DNA of 61,722 nucleotides from UBA4465 sp002292365 (GCA_943788615.1 CALSQY010000005.1:1-61722); one strand, 5' to 3'. Numbered from the stretch's first letter, positions 36,686 through 47,512 are shown. The notes: a model not told the origin generated them from the letters alone. Numbers and translations are program-made.

Positions 36686-38121
36686 ACCAACCGTATTTTA
36701 CCTGTTAATAATTCTTGCATCATGCCTTGTTTGATGGCTTGGTATTTTTCTTTTTTAGATTCTAATTGGGTGATTTCTGCATCCATATCCGAAAGGATTT
36801 GTGCAATGGCTTGTTGTTCGTCCAACATCTGTTGGTCTATCGAGTTCAATCTACATTTTGCCATATCTGAACCTTATTTAAGTGATAGAACAGTTGTTCC
36901 ACTACCTAACGACATGCTTTTGCGGACGATATTGATCAATGTTATCTTTAGACATAAGCGTATAGTAAAGAACTTCTCATATCAATTGAATGCATTAGGA
37001 CGAATTACTGAAGTACGTCACCAACCATCATGAATTACACTATCTTCATACAATGCACTTGCAGTTAGCTAATCCATTTGGGCGTCCAACACTCATAGAA
37101 TGTAGGCAATTGAAAATCGCCTACACTTACGGACCTTGAAAATTGTACAGTCCTGCAGGATTTATCAGTTCTGCTCTCTATTACTATCAATAATTTCGTT
37201 ATACTTTGCTATAACGACTAGTATCTCCGATTTTGTATCCAATGGTAACTCCACTAGCCTATCTTGTTATATAGTCTTGTATTGGTCTTGGCGAACCCTT
37301 TTCCTCTGTACCAATCAGCAACTTCCCTTTTCCACTTTAACTCTTCTGTACCCACTCCCCAGAAAACCCAGGTAAGCGTTTGCCTCCTTTATGCGGTGGG
37401 GTGAGTAGTTGCTGCATCGCCCCTTGTTTGATGGCTTTCTTTTTGGTGATGGTCTGCTCCAAACTTAGCAATAAGGGCATCTACATCACTCAAGGCGGTG
37501 GCTATGGCTTTTTGTTCGGTGAGGGTTGGGGGGACTGGAATCTCATAATGACCAAAGTCCTTCATGATCCCCAACAGGTGAGAGATTGCTTGAGCCAGCT
37601 GTAAGTTGTACCAAGCTCTAATTCTTTTAATCTGCTTCGACCCTGATTAGAATTGAACTACTGAGAATAAAACCATCTAGGGTAAATCCTGATTTGTGTT
37701 CAGGTCGTAGCACATAATTAATGCACCACTATTACGTGCCTTCCAAGTGTTCTTGGGAACATTATTGTAGTCAAACGCAACTTCTCCAGTAGTTCCGTCT
37801 TTAGTCAACTAAATCACCCTCTTTAAGGCTTACGACTTGAAATGATTTTTATCTTGATCATTTCTGATTAACCCTTTTTATTCCTCTAACATTCACACAG
37901 AGTTTTCTCCAATCATTATAACCCTGTATATATAAATCAGTACCAGTCATTAAATGATAATCTCCAGCATCAAGGTACTCGGCCGTTGTTAGACCGTGCC
38001 ATCCAATCCATTAGCTCTTTAAGACTGTTGTTATTTCATCTAGTGTTCAACACTTCCCAATCCTCAGGGATCATCCCTACCTCTGTCTAGCGTATAACCT
38101 TGTTTCTGTAATTAGCTCCAT
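36682..38121 (-). pseudogene. hsdS: type I restriction specificity subunit (HsdS), broken
   Basis: This was the DNA-target recognition subunit. It starts at an ATG (38121) overlapping the hsdM stop. It gives VGMIPEDWEV, the usual opening of the first recognition domain. The central conserved helix is IPVPPTLTEQKAIATALSDV near 37500, followed in another frame by KKKAIKQGAMQQLLTPPHKG and LPGFSGEWV. The second recognition domain is badly worn. The C-terminal helix QQAIAQILSDMDAEITQLES ends MMQELLTGKIRLV. At least several frameshifts and stops are present. Confidence 0.85.
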
Positions 38122-40526
38122 ACCAATCCCATATTTTCAAGGTGAGCCGCTACTTTTTCTTCTAAACCTTGGGTTTGGCTATCCAATTCGCCCATGGTGT
38201 TTTCATAGCGGTCTGCCAGTTCTTTAATTCTGCCTGTTAAACGTTGAGATATGGCATCAATTTCGTTTGTATGGCTGCATTGTAAACTAGCCAGCCATTT
38301 GTCTTCTACCACCAAGGTTCTTACCTCTGCTTCGGTAAGGGTTTTGAATTTGGCTAAAGTGGCTTCATCAAATTCAGCTACTTTCGCTTTTAATTCTTTT
38401 TTTAGGCTGGCTTCTTCGGTAAATAAGCCAAAACTGTTTTAGCTAATGCAACAGCTTCTTTTTCATCTGCATTGATCTTATTGCTTTTATAAAAGTAGTA
38501 ATGGTTGTTTTGGTAATGCCTCCCTTATCGTTAGTGGCATCATTCAACAGGCCTTCATCACCACCATGTTCTTCTTCAATACATGTAATTTCAGCTTGTA
38601 TGCTTTCTATATAGCTTCAAAGTCGTCCAACTCCTGTTGCTCTGCTGCAAAGTATTTAATCACCAACTCATTAGGGATTAAATCACAAGTCCAACCTTTA
38701 TCAACTTCTTTTCCTTTTTTGTTTTTTTCAATGACACGTTTTATGGTGGCAACCCAGCCATCTTCTACCAATAGGTACACATCATCTTTCATGGTTTCAT
38801 TCCAGTAATCCAATAGATGCTGGTACACATCATACCGCACCATAAGTGGCTGGTTGGTGTAACGCTCTAATAAATCTTCAGCAATGGTTTTAACAAATAC
38901 CTTGGGCTTGGTATTGGCATCAATCCCATTCATAATAGGATGGTTGTGCTCTGTGGTATTCTTCAAATAAAGCATCTAGTTTAGCATTGTACTGCGTAAA
39001 ATCTGGATGCTCGTAAATGGTGTTTTTATAGCTGCCTTCTCTACATTTAGTTTAGAATAGCCTTCTCTAATTTGCGTAAACAATTCTCTTCTAAGATTAG
39101 GATACACCGTCCAATACTCTTGCAAGGCATCAATGTCTTTTTGAGGTATACCACCACTTAAATGGGCATTTAAGTCTTGTATGTCCTCTTCTTCTTGTGT
39201 ATCTATATAACGTGGGATATTGAGGTTGTACTCATTCTTTTCGATCTTCACAAAAGGTACAAAACGGGAATACTTATCTACTTCCCATTGGTTGTTAAAA
39301 GCATCTACAATTTTGTGTAGGTCTTGCTCTCGCAGTCTGTTTTTAGGACCATCTTTGATATAGCCTTTACTGGCATCCATCATAAAGACCCCTTCACGGC
39401 TCTCTGCATCTTCTTTATCAATCACAATAATACAGGCAGGAATACCTGTACCATAAAACAAGTTGGCAGGTAAACCTATAATGCCTTTTATCCATTTACG
39501 CTCCATAATGTTTTTACGAATTTCTGCTTCTGCATTTCCTCTAAAAAGTACACCATGCGGTAGAATAACAGCTCCTTTACCTGTACTTTTTAAAGAAGAA
39601 ATAATGTGCAATAAAAAGGCATAATCCCCATTCTTATCTGGTGGTACGCCATAGCCTCTAAAGCGGTTAAATTCATCATCCAATGGGTTGATACCACTGG
39701 TCCAGTTCTTTACAGAAAAGGTGGATTGGCAACTACAAAATCAAAACGTTTTAAGGTACCATCTTTTTCTTTAAACTCTGGTGATGCAATGGTATTCTCC
39801 CCTGCAATAGCAGCCTCTGGATAGCCATGCAACCACATATTCATAATCGACAAGCCTTTGGTAGCAATATCTTTTTCTTGTCCATATAGAGTTAAACCAT
39901 TGGGTGCTTCTTCAGCAACTTTTAAAAGCAATGAACCAGAACCACAAGTAGGGTCATAGGCTGTATAAGAAGGCTTATCTGCCTTTGTCTACATCAATAA
40001 CCTTAGCTAGTATTCTAGACACCTCAGCAGGTGTATAAAATTGCCCTTTACTTTTACCAGATTCGGTAGCAAAGTGACGCATTAAAAACTCATAGGCATC
40101 ACCTAGTACATCATCATCTTCTGCACGGTTGTTCTTAAAGTTTAAGTCCTGGATTTTCAAAAATGGCAATTAATTTAGATAGGGTATCTACCTTTTCTTT
40201 ACCACTTCCTAGTTTATCATCGTCATTGAAATCTACCAGTTCCATAGAACCTTCCAATCCGTTGGCTGCAAAGAGTGGTCTTAAGATTTCTTTGTTGATT
40301 CTATCTCCAATATCTGGCTGTCCTTTTAGAGCTACCATATCATCAAAAGAAGCTCCTTTGGAATTTCAATTAAACTCATGGGATTACCAGCGTACTTGTC
40401 TGATACATACTTTACAAAAAGCATGGTAAGTACGTAATCTTTATATTGTGAGGCATCCATTCCGCCTCTTAACTCGTCACAGCTTGCCCAAAGGGAGCTG
40501 TATAATTCGGATTTTTTTATTGCCAT
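38112..40526 (-). pseudogene. hsdM: type I restriction methyltransferase subunit (HsdM), broken
   Basis: This was the N6-adenine methyltransferase subunit. Pieces in order from 40526: IKKSELYSSLWASCDELRGG, then GDAYEFLMRHFATESGKSKG with QFYTPAEVSRILA. The catalytic NPPF box is in DFVVANPPF, near 39720. GDYAFLLHIISSLKSTGKGA and IGLPANLFYGTGIPACIIVI follow. The C-terminal coiled coil has RIKELADRYENTMGELDSQ and ends LENMGLVWS. The chain changes frame at least six times (near 40335, 40150, 39960, 39700, 38985 and in 38600-38320). Confidence 0.88.
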
Positions 40527-40588
40527 TTATTCCTTGATTGATTTTTTATTCTCCTCTATGATAATAGCCCAAAACTATATTATTTAAC

Positions 40589-40876
40589 CTACCCCACCTC
40601 CAACAACTCCTTCATGATCCCCTTCATCTGAAGAGATAGATCCACCAGCTTATTCTTGCGCTTGAGCTCCCCTATATGCCTCCACACTCCAGCTTTAAAT
40701 ATAGGATTCAATAAGATCCAATAAACGCTATAAAATGCCATTGCAAAGCCGAGGGTACCTCCTACATCCTCTGCCCGAGAATTTCCTAAATAAAGTCCTA
40801 AAAAGAAGTAGCCAACATACACATAAGATTGCCACCGCTTCGGAAATAGAAATACGGCATCTAGGCTAAAGAACAT
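40589..40876 (-). CDS. small membrane protein upstream of the hsd locus
   Basis: This 95-residue protein has two or three hydrophobic segments (YVYVGYFFLGLYLG, LGFAMAFYSVYWILLNPIF) and a basic, soluble tail with a helical end (KLVDLSLQMKGIMKELLEV). It overlaps the preceding gene by 11 bases. No family is recognised. It lies 62 bases upstream of hsdM on the same strand but is not part of a standard RM operon. Confidence 0.5.
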   Translation of the reverse strand: MFFSLDAVFLFPKRWQSYVYVGYFFLGLYLGNSRAEDVGGTLGFAMAFYSVYWILLNPIFKAGVWRHIGELKRKNKLVDLSLQMKGIMKELLEVG

Positions 40877-41399
40877 GAGTAGGAAACCCTATTAAGGTCT
40901 GCTTACCCATTACCGAGTGCCTGACCATAGCCTCTGTTTTTAGAGCCTCATCTAGGGCTTGTAAGAACTCGTAGAGATCCTTTTGTTTCTCTTCTATGAC
41001 AGCAGCTTTCTTTTCATCTCCGAGCTCTATAAGGGCTTGCTGCACCTTCTTTAAGCCACTCAAAGTATCTCTGTATTTTTGAACCAGATACACCAGTTCG
41101 GTGAGGTCTATGGATCCATCGCTTTGTGCCTCCTCTGCGAGTTCAAAATAAGCATTGAAGATGTTCTGACCTTGGTTGAAGGTAGCGGTAGCTCCTTTGA
41201 TGGAGAACTTCTGAAGGTATTCATCTAATTTGTTTTCATAGATCCGTCCACGCTTGCGAGTAATGTCGGTTTGACCTCCTCGCACCATCCGAACAGGGGT
41301 CGAATGAGAATCTCCTAAAAGGTTATTGGAAATGGACTTTCCATAATTTCTTCCAATTTCTCTGACAATTGAATTGGTAAAGGTTGAAGCTAATCCCAT
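40866..41399 (-). CDS. hypothetical helical protein
   Basis: This is a 177-residue, mostly helical protein, basic at the N-terminus (SIVREIGRNYGKS, RGGQTDITRKRGR). It has a coiled-coil-prone middle (about 84-160) with ELAEEAQSDGSIDLTELVYL, possibly a TerB- or EF-like acidic helix pair. It is coupled to the membrane protein gene downstream by an overlap. I cannot assign a function. Confidence 0.5.
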   Translation of the reverse strand: MGLASTFTNSIVREIGRNYGKSISNNLLGDSHSTPVRMVRGGQTDITRKRGRIYENKLDEYLQKFSIKGATATFNQGQNIFNAYFELAEEAQSDGSIDLTELVYLVQKYRDTLSGLKKVQQALIELGDEKKAAVIEEKQKDLYEFLQALDEALKTEAMVRHSVMGKQTLIGFPTHVL

Positions 41400-41489
41400 A
41401 AGGCATTGTTTTTAATGAATATGATTGGCTTAGATTATAATCAACAAACAAGATATGAAATCTTTAGTGTTTTTAGAAATCTCATGAGC

Positions 41490-41591
41490 ATAAGCCTTCG
41501 GGGTTAATTATCATATTAAGCAATTATGAGTAATGGGAAACCCACTATATATCATGGGGTAGGTAATGAATAGAAAATCAAAATAGGTTTT
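41490..41591 (+). repeat. dispersed repeat block ending in R18, second copy
   Basis: TTCGGGGTTAATTATCATAT, then ATGGGAAACCCACTATATAT, then R18 (AAAATCAAAATAGGTTTT) at 41574-41591. The same block stands at about 48785-48880. It lies between the hsd neighbourhood and the secreted-nuclease gene. Confidence 0.65.
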
Positions 41592-41642
41592 CAACTAAAT
41601 AGACTGACCACTTTATTATGACTACTTAGGTATTCATTATAT

Positions 41643-42439
41643 TTGAAAACAAACAACGACTACCCAAAATCAGAACCTACCTCCTCTCCTTTGCTCATTA
41701 TCCTAGTAAGTCTGCTCCCTACTGCCCAGGCACAAGAGTTGACTGCGGAACAAAAATCGTTGCTGGCAATGAACAAAAGCTTTATCAAGGAAGTCGAGGG
41801 GGATGCTATTACCTCACTGCATCTGGCAATAAATCTTATGTAGATAAAAGTGAATGTAAATGTGGCTCAAGTAGCTCAGCAGACAATAGCGCTCAGGGAG
41901 ACTTACGCTCAGCGGTTATCGTAGACAAAGGCATTTACACGGTCTCCTACAATGAGATTTATGAGCAGCCCAATTGGCTTACTTACACGGTCAGCAACCG
42001 AGCTAAGAATGTAGACCGAGGAAGTATGAACTTCTACAAAGAGGCAGACATCCACACCTCAGACAATGCAGATTACACCAAGAATCCTTGGGACAAAGGG
42101 CACCTCGCTCCTGCTGCTGCGTTCAGTGACTCATACACAAATCTAAAGACCACCTTTTCCTTTTTGAACTGCTCCATGCAACTTGATCGGCTTAATCAAG
42201 GAGAATGGGCAGAGCTCGAAGCGCAAGTAAGAAAATGGTCAAAGCAGTATGGTGATATTGATGTGAAGATTGAACTGGTCTTTGCTGCTGACCATCAAGT
42301 ACGAAATACAGGAGTGCATATTCCTACAGGTTTTTGGAAACACCTTACCTTTCCAGATGATACCAAAAAATGTTTCTATTTCCCCAATGAAGATGCAATC
42401 TACAATTGGGATCGATACGAGCAAAACTGTACCAGATAA
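41643..42439 (+). pseudogene. secreted DNA/RNA non-specific endonuclease, one frameshift
   Basis: A signal peptide (LLIILVSLLPTAQAQ) starts in one frame and runs to about 41790. The mature part then continues in another frame from LYQGSRGGCYYLTASGNKSY. The catalytic core is DKGHLAPAAAF (DRGH-type motif of the beta-beta-alpha metal nucleases), near 42085. FSFLNCSMQLDRLNQGEW and VHIPTGFWKH follow. One base gained or lost between 41785 and 41805 would restore it. Its stop overlaps the next start as TAATG. Confidence 0.8.
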
Positions 42440-43967
42440 TGGCTAAGCGTAAATACTATCTTTCTAAGAGTACCTTTCTCAAAGGATTACAATGCGAGAA
42501 AGCACTTTACTTTCATAAGCATCATTATAAGCTTAAAGATGAAATCACAGAGGCTCAACAAGCCATCTTTGATCAAGGAAATTCAGTAGGAGAATTAGCA
42601 CATCAGCTTTTTCCTGGTGGTATCAACTGTCAACCTGAGGTATTTTATGAATACAATAAAGCTCTTGCAAGTACTAGGCAGGCTTTGGATCATGGTAGAC
42701 CTGTGATCTATGAGGCTGCTTTTTTCTTCAATGGAGTCTTCGTGTATGCTGATATACTGGTGGAAGATGAGGAAGGCTGGAAAGTTTATGAAGTCAAGAG
42801 CTCGACAAGCGTGAAAGAGGTTAATATTCAAGATGCTGCCTTACAGAGCTATGTCATTGAACAGAATGGCATCAAGCTCAAGGATGTCTGCATTGTTCAT
42901 CTTGACAACACCTATGAGCGTGATGGAGGATCGAAGTAGAAGAACTTTTTACCAAAACTTCGGTTTTAAGTGAGGTCAAAACATTGTTACCAAGGATTCC
43001 TAAGGAAATAGAAAGACTTAAGACCGTTATTGATCGAGAGACCCTTCCTGAGAAATCCATAGGAGCACATTGCTCCAGTCCCTACTCCTGTGATTTCATG
43101 GGACAGTGCTGGGGTCATATTCCCGAGGACTCTGTATTTGATGTTGGAAATCTTCGCACAAAAAAGAAGTTTGAACTCTACGATCAAGGGATTATACTCA
43201 TCAAAGACATTCCCGATGAATTCGAATTGAGTGACAAGCAGAGAATGCAAGTAGAAGGAGTGAAAAACAATACTTCTTATGTTGATTCAATGCGACTCAA
43301 TCAGTTCCTCGATGATCTGCATGGACCGCTGTATTTCTTGGATTTTGAAACAATGCGTTCAGGGGTGCCCTTATTTGATCGCACCCGACCTTATCAACAA
43401 ATTCCCTTTCAGTATTCCTTGCATGTAAAAGAAGCTGATCAAATCAAGCACTTTGAGTTTTTGGCTGAGACAGACGGAACAGATCCTCGGATCAGTTTCA
43501 TCAAGCAATTGATTTTAGACTGCGGATCAGAGGGTGATATATTAGTTTATAACATATCCTTTGAACAAAATATAATTGAAGAGCTCATCCAAGCGTTTCC
43601 AGGTTACCAGATCCCTTTAGAGGGTATCATAAGAAGACTCAAAGATCTTATGAAGCCCTTTCAAAAAGGATGGTATTATACTCCTGAAATGAAAGGCTCC
43701 TATTCTATCAAGCAAGTCTTGCCAGCCCTTGTTCCTGGACTATCTCACCAAGAATTGGAGATCAGTGAAGGGGGTACCGCAAGTTCTACTTTTGCTGCGA
43801 TGGCAAATGGGACTTTTGAAGGAGACTATGACCAGACTAGAAAAGATCTTCTCGAATATTGTAAGATGGATACCTATGCGATGGTGGAGATCTTGAGGGT
43901 TTTGAGGGATCGGAGTCAAAGAATATTATTGATCCTTATTTACGAAACCTCGCAGTTAAATCTATAA
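42439..43967 (+). pseudogene. DUF2779 protein: Cas4-like nuclease plus exonuclease-like domain, one frameshift
   Basis: The N-terminal part (starting MAKRKYYLSKSTFLKGLQCE) has the RecB/Cas4-like PDDEXK pattern DILVEDEEGWKVYEVKSSTS, with one Cys. After a frame change near 42930 it continues IEVEELFTKTSVLSEV and the Cys cluster HCSSPYSCDFMGQCW. One plus three Cys are as in Fe-S Cas4-type nucleases. The C-terminal half has FLDFETMRSGVP and YCKMDTYAMVEIL, a DnaQ-like exonuclease pattern. A single frameshift breaks it. The start overlaps the endonuclease stop. Confidence 0.8.
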
Positions 43968-44027
43968 ATGGATAAAAACAGTAAAAGGGAAACCCGCCAT
44001 ATACGCACAGGGTACGCCAATAAATCC

Positions 44028-44045
44028 AAAATCAAAACAGGTTTT
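44028..44045 (+). repeat. R18 copy in the leader of winged-helix copy 1
   Basis: AAAATCAAAACAGGTTTT (one change). It is preceded by the ACAGGGTA...CCAATAAATCC segment and followed by the conserved leader of the winged-helix gene. Confidence 0.65.
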
Positions 44046-44121
44046 AATCCCCTTCCCAAAGACTTCACAAAACACCCCTTCCTCCTACCTTCACTCCGTA
44101 TCTTTGTAAGAAACAAATTAC

Positions 44122-44598
44122 ATGAGATTAGACACCCTTAAATGGAACAACCACACCTTCAAACAGCTATCCAAAGAAGCCAAGTTAATCTACTGTTTCC
44201 TTGAAGCACATTGTAGTACTGCTGGCTTTCTTCAAGCAGATGAATCAGACATCGCTAATGGTATTGGACTGGAGCGTAGATCGGGTCTTAATCCCTTTGG
44301 TAATGTGGTGGTTCTCGCTATGAAAGAACTTGAAGATTCAGGCTTTATTGTACAAGGAGATTATGACTTTATCTTAGTCAAAGGAACGCACAAAAAGCGA
44401 GCGCATGGTAAGCTTAAGGTCAGTGATAAGGCTAAGGATTATTATAGAGTAGGAATGCTGAAATCTGGGATGCATACAGCCGTTTTAAAGGAGATTAATA
44501 ATACTTGTGAGTGTTTTTCTAGGGAGGTGATATTGGAGGAGTTTGAGGCTTATTTTGAGGTGTTAGAAAGGGAAGTATTTCATGAAGTGTTGAGGTGA
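44122..44598 (+). CDS. small winged-helix (replication-initiator-like) protein, copy 1
   Basis: First of three near-identical genes. The shared part reads MRLDTLKWNNHTFKQLSKEA, then KLIYCFLEAHCSTAGFLQAD, as in the N-terminal winged-helix domain of phage and plasmid replication initiators. IGLERRSGLNPFG and a positively charged GTHKKRAHGKLKVSDKAK follow. One base is missing near 44459 relative to the other copies. This joins the conserved tail (CECFSREVILEEFEAYFEVL) in frame and gives 158 residues. About 130 bases upstream are also conserved among the copies. Confidence 0.6.
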   Translation: MRLDTLKWNNHTFKQLSKEAKLIYCFLEAHCSTAGFLQADESDIANGIGLERRSGLNPFGNVVVLAMKELEDSGFIVQGDYDFILVKGTHKKRAHGKLKVSDKAKDYYRVGMLKSGMHTAVLKEINNTCECFSREVILEEFEAYFEVLEREVFHEVLR

Positions 44599-44630
44599 GG
44601 GTGACTTCATAGTTTTAGTTAAAGGCATAA

Positions 44631-44735
44631 AAAGGAATGTCCATCATTTTAATTTGATAATAAGTTTTGGTCAAGGACCTATGAATTTGTATATTTAACT
44701 AGAAGGGGTGTGGTGATTCTCGGAGTTTTTTATTT
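44631..44735 (+). repeat. dispersed repeat, copy related to 21391-21515
   Basis: GGAATGTCCATCATTTTAAT at the left and GGGGTGTGGTGATTCTCGGA plus a T-tract at the right. The ends match 21391-21515, the middle differs. Confidence 0.55.
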
Positions 44736-44742
44736 TTAAAAG

Positions 44743-44838
44743 ATGAAAAATCTAATTTACAGCATTTTATTTTACCTCTTTCCTAAAACCACTAGCCAAC
44801 AAAACATCCTCAATTTGAAGGATGAATGTGATAGGTAA
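44743..44838 (+). CDS. truncated small secreted-protein frame
   Basis: A 31-codon frame with a signal-peptide-like start (MKNLIYSILFYLFPKTTSQQ) and an abrupt polar end before a stop. It looks like the 5' end of a cut gene, directly after the dispersed repeat and converging on the TonB receptor. It is unlikely to be functional. Confidence 0.25.
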   Translation: MKNLIYSILFYLFPKTTSQQNILNLKDECDR

Positions 44839-44843
44839 GATGA

Positions 44844-47075
44844 CTAAAACTTAAGTTTTACCCCTCCATTTATAACAAAACCGTCGACAGGCGCATAGAT
44901 ATCCCTAAACTGAGGATCACTAATATCTCCAGTATAAATACTATCAAAAGCCGTTTGACGCACATCCAAGAAATTCTCAAAATTAAGGAATACAGAGAGT
45001 CTCTCTTCAAATGATTTCTCTGTCATAAGTCCCACGATCCAGTAATTTTGACCCGTTGAGCCATCGCTTAACTTTTGAGGACTAAAGTAATAGGCCTCAA
45101 ATCCAATCCAGAAGTTTTCGTGCTTTTCATACATTAATACGTTATTGAATCTGTGATTAGCCACTAGGGGAAACTCCTTTACTTTACCATTATAATGCTC
45201 ATTAACATCTGCATAGGTATACCCAATGAAGAGTGATAAATCATTATACGACCATTTCATATTTATTTCTATCCCTTTGGTATCAACATAGCTATTTGGC
45301 TGACTAAACTTAAATGTATTAGGAAGCGCCAGTATCCCATCTGTTTTTGTTAAAACAAGCGGATTTTTAATCTTTGAATAGAAAAATAAAGTGTTTAATG
45401 AAAGTAATAGTTTATCTGTAATTGGCCAGCGATAGTTTACATCAAAATTTCCTCCAATTGACTCCTCGGCTTGAAGTTCAGATGGACTTATCGCTAATAT
45501 ATTTCGGAATTGTAACCTCTCAGCTTCTTCCGAAAAAACGGTAGGTGTTTTATAGCCAATTCCGCCACCCAATCTAAAAGTTAAGCGTTCTGTAGGCTCA
45601 AATAACAAAGAAATTCTTGGTAATACAAAGACGTCATAATCAGACTGATAATCCACTCTCATCCCCAATTCAGAAGTCCATTTTTGAGTGAGATTGAAAG
45701 TGTTTTGTCCAAATAAACCAACTGTTACATTACTAAAACTCAGATCTGACCCTGCCCTAGCTTCTCTTTGTTCAAACTGATCGCTCCAAAGATTAATTCC
45801 CCATACCCACTCCGATCTATCGGTAAATGTGATCAGATTGACTTCACTGAATGTAGATAATTGCTGTCCAGAAAATCCATAATCTGGTATTTCTATTTGC
45901 CTTTTAAAATTACTTATTGAATTTTTTATTCTCAGTTGAGCATTCTTAGAAAACCTATGAGAAAAATTAAACTGAGTAGAGAAACGGTCAGTAAAGTTTT
46001 TTTCAAAATAAGGATTCCGAACATCATTACCTTTAATAAAGTCTATATTGCCCCCCAAGCGCTCCTCAGTAATATAGCTGACACCGAGGTCCATCTTTGT
46101 ATCTGTTCCTAAGTAAAAAAATATACGTGGATTAACAGTCCACCTATCAAACTTTGGAATAGCTGTTAAACCAATATCCGCTGGATCAAAAGCCGTTCCT
46201 TTGTTATAAGAAGTAAAAAGTGTAAACCCTACCTTTTTGAACTTTTCAGCATAAAACCCACTTAAATCCAATCCTAAAGCAGAGGTACTATTCGCCAAAA
46301 AGTTTAGCTCACGTTTCTCTGTAGGAATTTTCGAAACTAGGTTAACTAATCCTGCAATCGCTCCTCCTCCATATAGGGTTGAGGAAGCCCCTTTTATTAC
46401 CTCAACTTGTTGAAGATCTAGTGGCGCTATTTGCATTAAACTTAGACTTCCCGAGTAACCTCCATATAAAGGCAGCCCATCCCTCAGCAGTTGCGTATAT
46501 TTTCCATCTAGCCCTTGAATTCGAATACTGGAGTTATAACTCGTTGCAGAGGTCTGCTGAGTCCTTATTCCTGTACTCTCATTAAGAAGCATTCGAATAT
46601 CTCCAGGCTTCATATTACCCTTCTCTGACAGTTCCTCTCCTGCTATAAGCTCTACTCGTGTGGGGGTATCCTGAATAGTACGACCGCTTCTAGTGGAAGT
46701 AATTATAACTTTATTCATTTCCTCGTGGGAGATTGAAAGAAATATAATCTCTTTATTTTCAGAATTGTCAAGAGGAAATGTCAATTTAAAGGTTCTTTGC
46801 TCGTACCCAACAAAACTGATAATTAAAGTATAAGTACCATTAGGAATATTACGAATGGTTAGGTTACCTTTTTGATCCGAAACAACGCCTATTTTCAGAT
46901 CCGAAAAGTATGCAGTGGCACCAAAAATAGGTTCTTTCGTATCATAATCCATCACGGTAGTCTGAAAGGTATTTTGTGCTTGAGAAATACTTACGGAAAG
47001 TATTATTAATACAGAAAAAACAATTCTGTTCACAATTATTTCTTTAGTTAATAAATTATAAGAATAAATTACCAA
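44844..47075 (-). CDS. TonB-dependent outer-membrane receptor
   Basis: This is a 743-residue outer-membrane transporter. After a signal peptide (IVFSVLIILSVSISQAQ) comes a carboxypeptidase-regulatory-like domain (TVMDYDTKEPIFGATAYF; about 35-120). The plug has IIVTSTRSGRTIQDTPTRVE-like sequence and QVEVIKGASSTLYGGGAIAG, followed by a long beta barrel. It ends with aromatic-Lys-Phe (VINGGVKLKF), the usual final strand. It probably imports a metal chelate, but no iron gene is nearby. The signal peptide would begin at a GTG in 47033; the ATG at 47075 would add 14 residues. Confidence 0.88.
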   Translation of the reverse strand: MVIYSYNLLTKEIIVNRIVFSVLIILSVSISQAQNTFQTTVMDYDTKEPIFGATAYFSDLKIGVVSDQKGNLTIRNIPNGTYTLIISFVGYEQRTFKLTFPLDNSENKEIIFLSISHEEMNKVIITSTRSGRTIQDTPTRVELIAGEELSEKGNMKPGDIRMLLNESTGIRTQQTSATSYNSSIRIQGLDGKYTQLLRDGLPLYGGYSGSLSLMQIAPLDLQQVEVIKGASSTLYGGGAIAGLVNLVSKIPTEKRELNFLANSTSALGLDLSGFYAEKFKKVGFTLFTSYNKGTAFDPADIGLTAIPKFDRWTVNPRIFFYLGTDTKMDLGVSYITEERLGGNIDFIKGNDVRNPYFEKNFTDRFSTQFNFSHRFSKNAQLRIKNSISNFKRQIEIPDYGFSGQQLSTFSEVNLITFTDRSEWVWGINLWSDQFEQREARAGSDLSFSNVTVGLFGQNTFNLTQKWTSELGMRVDYQSDYDVFVLPRISLLFEPTERLTFRLGGGIGYKTPTVFSEEAERLQFRNILAISPSELQAEESIGGNFDVNYRWPITDKLLLSLNTLFFYSKIKNPLVLTKTDGILALPNTFKFSQPNSYVDTKGIEINMKWSYNDLSLFIGYTYADVNEHYNGKVKEFPLVANHRFNNVLMYEKHENFWIGFEAYYFSPQKLSDGSTGQNYWIVGLMTEKSFEERLSVFLNFENFLDVRQTAFDSIYTGDISDPQFRDIYAPVDGFVINGGVKLKF

Positions 47076-47371
47076 AATACTAATTATTCAATGTAAATTG
47101 AATAGACAGTTTCAACTGTTTAAAGAATAACTGGGAAATGATATTCTGCTATATTAGTCAAAATAGTTTGATTATTCTTCTCTATTTCCGCTATTGAAAA
47201 TTATAATTCAATACTGATACGCACCTACAGAGAATTTGTGCTTTTTCTTCTTACACAGCCTCTTAATTTGTGCGTAGCTTAAATCCATTACACAAAATTA
47301 AATTGGACTAGAGCAATACCTTCTGGTAAGAATAATTCACTAAGGATGTAAAAAAGTTATTAGCTTTAAAA

Positions 47372-47512
47372 ATGAAGCAAAAGCATATAGCCATAATCTT
47401 TTTAGTCATTATTGTTTCTTTAGCTCTTTTTAGTCTTGCTCATATTTATTATGGACTGAAGAACAGCGAGGAATACAAAAAACAAAAAGTTGTGCTTATT
47501 TCTTATCTTTAA
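47372..47512 (+). CDS. small single-pass membrane protein, possibly truncated
   Basis: A 46-residue frame with one strong helix (IAIIFLVIIVSLALFSLAHI) and a basic tail. Its last codons run into a segment (47511-47553) that recurs at 24948-24990, so the end may be a recombination junction rather than the natural C-terminus. Confidence 0.35.
   Translation: MKQKHIAIIFLVIIVSLALFSLAHIYYGLKNSEEYKKQKVVLISYL

Noticed and set aside
32003..40526. Sequencing errors as the cause of the broken hsd operon
   Set aside because: Not excluded, but unlikely as the main cause: housekeeping genes in the same window are all intact, while these genes also contain substitutions to stops and badly worn stretches, not only homopolymer indels.
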